A stretch of DNA of 64,000 nt from Pseudoalteromonas sp. MSK9-3 (GTDB lineage: Bacteria > Pseudomonadota > Gammaproteobacteria > Enterobacterales > Alteromonadaceae). A program made the translations under genes and the position numbers. Location: the NCBI RefSeq assembly GCF_003590335.1, contig NZ_MIET01000032.1, forward strand, positions 124,001 to 188,000, read 5' to 3'. Every line of letters starts with the position of its first letter. Position 1 is the first letter of the stretch. This document shows positions 62,785-64,000 of this stretch, piece by piece. The notes beneath the pieces are model-generated. The model was not told the origin of the DNA. It made no database searches and saw nothing but the letters and a program-made list of their open reading frames with translations.

Positions 62785-64000
62785 ATGAATTTTAAAAAGT
62801 TATTATTAGCCGCCCTTTTGGGATTAAGTGTTAGTCAAGTAGTACACGCCGAACGAGTGCAGATAGATAAAATTGTCGCCACCGTGAATGAAGGCGTTGT
62901 GCTACAAAGTGAAGTTGAACAAATTATTAACCGTGTTAAAGAGCAGGCAAAACAGCAAAGCACCGAATTACCATCAGATAGAACACTCAGGGTGCAGGCT
63001 ATTGACCGGTTAGTAGATCAATCATTGGTGTTGCAGCTTGCTGAGCGCATGGGTATGGAAATTTCAGACTCTCAATTAGATCAAACAATCGCAAATATCG
63101 CTAAAGATCAAAACATGACGATTGCGGATCTAAGACGTTCTGTAGAGTCTAGCGGTGAAAGCTACCAAGCTTATAGAGAAGAGATCCGTAAAGAAATTAC
63201 CATTAGCCAAGTACGACGTGCCAGTGTAGATCGTCGTGTTTATATTAGTACGCAAGAAGTGGCTAATTTACAAAAAATATTAGAACAGCAAACCGGAAAC
63301 CCAGAAGAGTATGATATTGGTCATATCCTAATAAAGATCCCAAGCAAAGCATCACCTCAAGAGATTCAAGATGCTAGAGAACGCGCAGATAATGTTATTG
63401 ATTTTTTAAATGACGGTAAAGAGTTTAAGCGTATCGCAATCGCTTCATCGAGCGGTGCAAAAGCATTAGAAGGTGGTCAGCTAGGCTGGATGAGTATTAA
63501 TGAAATGCCGTCATTATTTGCTGAAGCTGTTAAAGGTAAGAAGAAAGATAATATTGTTGGTCCAGTTCGCTCAGGTGCAGGCTTTCACATATTAAAAATA
63601 CAAGATATTCGTGGTCGCCAAGTGGTAGAGACTACAGAAGTACGTTCTCGCCATATTCTCATCAAACCTTCAATCATTCTGAGTGAAGAAAAAGCGCGTG
63701 ATATGTTAGCGGGCTTCGCAAAAGACCTGCGCACTGGAGAAGCTGACTTTGCAGAATTAGCAAAAGAACATTCAGAAGATCCAGGCTCAGCACTTAAGGG
63801 TGGAGAATACGATTGGACTGATCCAACAACCTATGTACCAGCGTTTAAAAATACACTACTGTCATTAGAGCAAAATGAGATCAGTGAACCATTTAGAAGT
63901 ACATTTGGTTGGCACATAGTTCAACTGTTAGACAAGCGAACAGCGGATAAAACGGATCAAGCGAAAATAAATCGTGCCCATGGACTACTATTTAACCGTA
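62785..64000 (+). CDS. surA: Periplasmic chaperone and peptidyl-prolyl isomerase SurA (partial)
   Basis: Runs off the window after 405 codons, so the C-terminus is missing. A signal peptide (about 1-22) precedes the SurA N-domain (IDKIVATVNEGVVLQSEVEQ) and two parvulin domains (about 170-275, YDIGHILIKIPSKA; about 285-385, RSRHILIKPSIIL). SurA folds outer-membrane proteins, LptD among them. It starts 16 bases after lptD and is likely co-transcribed. Confidence 0.95.
   Translation, partial: MNFKKLLLAALLGLSVSQVVHAERVQIDKIVATVNEGVVLQSEVEQIINRVKEQAKQQSTELPSDRTLRVQAIDRLVDQSLVLQLAERMGMEISDSQLDQTIANIAKDQNMTIADLRRSVESSGESYQAYREEIRKEITISQVRRASVDRRVYISTQEVANLQKILEQQTGNPEEYDIGHILIKIPSKASPQEIQDARERADNVIDFLNDGKEFKRIAIASSSGAKALEGGQLGWMSINEMPSLFAEAVKGKKKDNIVGPVRSGAGFHILKIQDIRGRQVVETTEVRSRHILIKPSIILSEEKARDMLAGFAKDLRTGEADFAELAKEHSEDPGSALKGGEYDWTDPTTYVPAFKNTLLSLEQNEISEPFRSTFGWHIVQLLDKRTADKTDQAKINRAHGLLFNR

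Noticed and set aside
1..64000. CRISPR arrays, tRNA and rRNA genes, prophage
   Set aside because: No regularly spaced repeats, cloverleaf sequences, rRNA segments or phage structural genes were recognised on either strand.

Overview
The window is a 64 kb stretch of a marine gammaproteobacterial chromosome, most likely Pseudoalteromonas or a close relative in the Alteromonadales. This is inferred from the gene set (TyrR next to tyrosine-catabolism genes, NhaD, TonB-dependent receptor, many GGDEF/EAL-type regulators, LptD-SurA beside MurU-AmgK), the moderately AT-rich DNA and the similarity of the encoded proteins to that group. No rRNA, tRNA or CRISPR was seen.

Layout. 0.1-9.3 kb is mostly housekeeping: the ydbL-ynbE-ydbH envelope lipid-transport operon (ynbE is a 59-codon lipoprotein gene), a small heat-shock protein with a sigma-32-like promoter, dapE, ompW, a thioesterase, an unknown secreted protein, and tyrR.

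9.6-28.2 kb is the most distinctive part: seven same-strand genes, six of them overlapping or touching. Three carry the signatures of poly-gamma-glutamate (PGA) synthesis: CapA/PgsA, CapC/PgsC and CapB/PgsB. All three are much larger than their Gram-positive counterparts. Between them lie a CHASE2-type membrane sensor with no recognisable output domain, an inner-membrane-anchored periplasmic protein, a small candidate metallohydrolase with motifs reminiscent of PGA hydrolases, and a 1427-residue exported protein with a helical-repeat middle and a beta-barrel-like end. My reading is a complete Gram-negative trans-envelope machine that makes, trims and exports a poly-gamma-glutamate-like polymer. 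The polymer and the export role are inferred, not shown.

28.4-38.7 kb: a secreted propeller-like protein, a POT peptide transporter, hpd and fahA for tyrosine breakdown (two TyrR-box-like sites precede hpd; hmgA and maiA are absent), an M23 peptidase overlapping a bactofilin, a DUF4442 protein, a Bcr/CflA-type efflux pump and a LysE-type exporter. 38.8-45.5 kb (minus strand): YegD, a periplasmic ATP-dependent DNA ligase, a HAD phosphatase, a small unknown protein, a TonB-dependent receptor and SixA. 45.6-53 kb: an M16 protease, a PAS-GGDEF-EAL protein, a small membrane protein, a YjbR-family protein and an unknown protein. 53.3-64 kb: NhaD, PopT, a diguanylate cyclase-like protein, a DUF3530 protein, djlA-murU-amgK, and the divergent lptD-surA pair (surA runs off the end).

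Two copies of a 195 bp terminal-inverted-repeat element (37629-37823 and 53047-53241, opposite orientation, 8 differences by eye) form a MITE family with no coding capacity.
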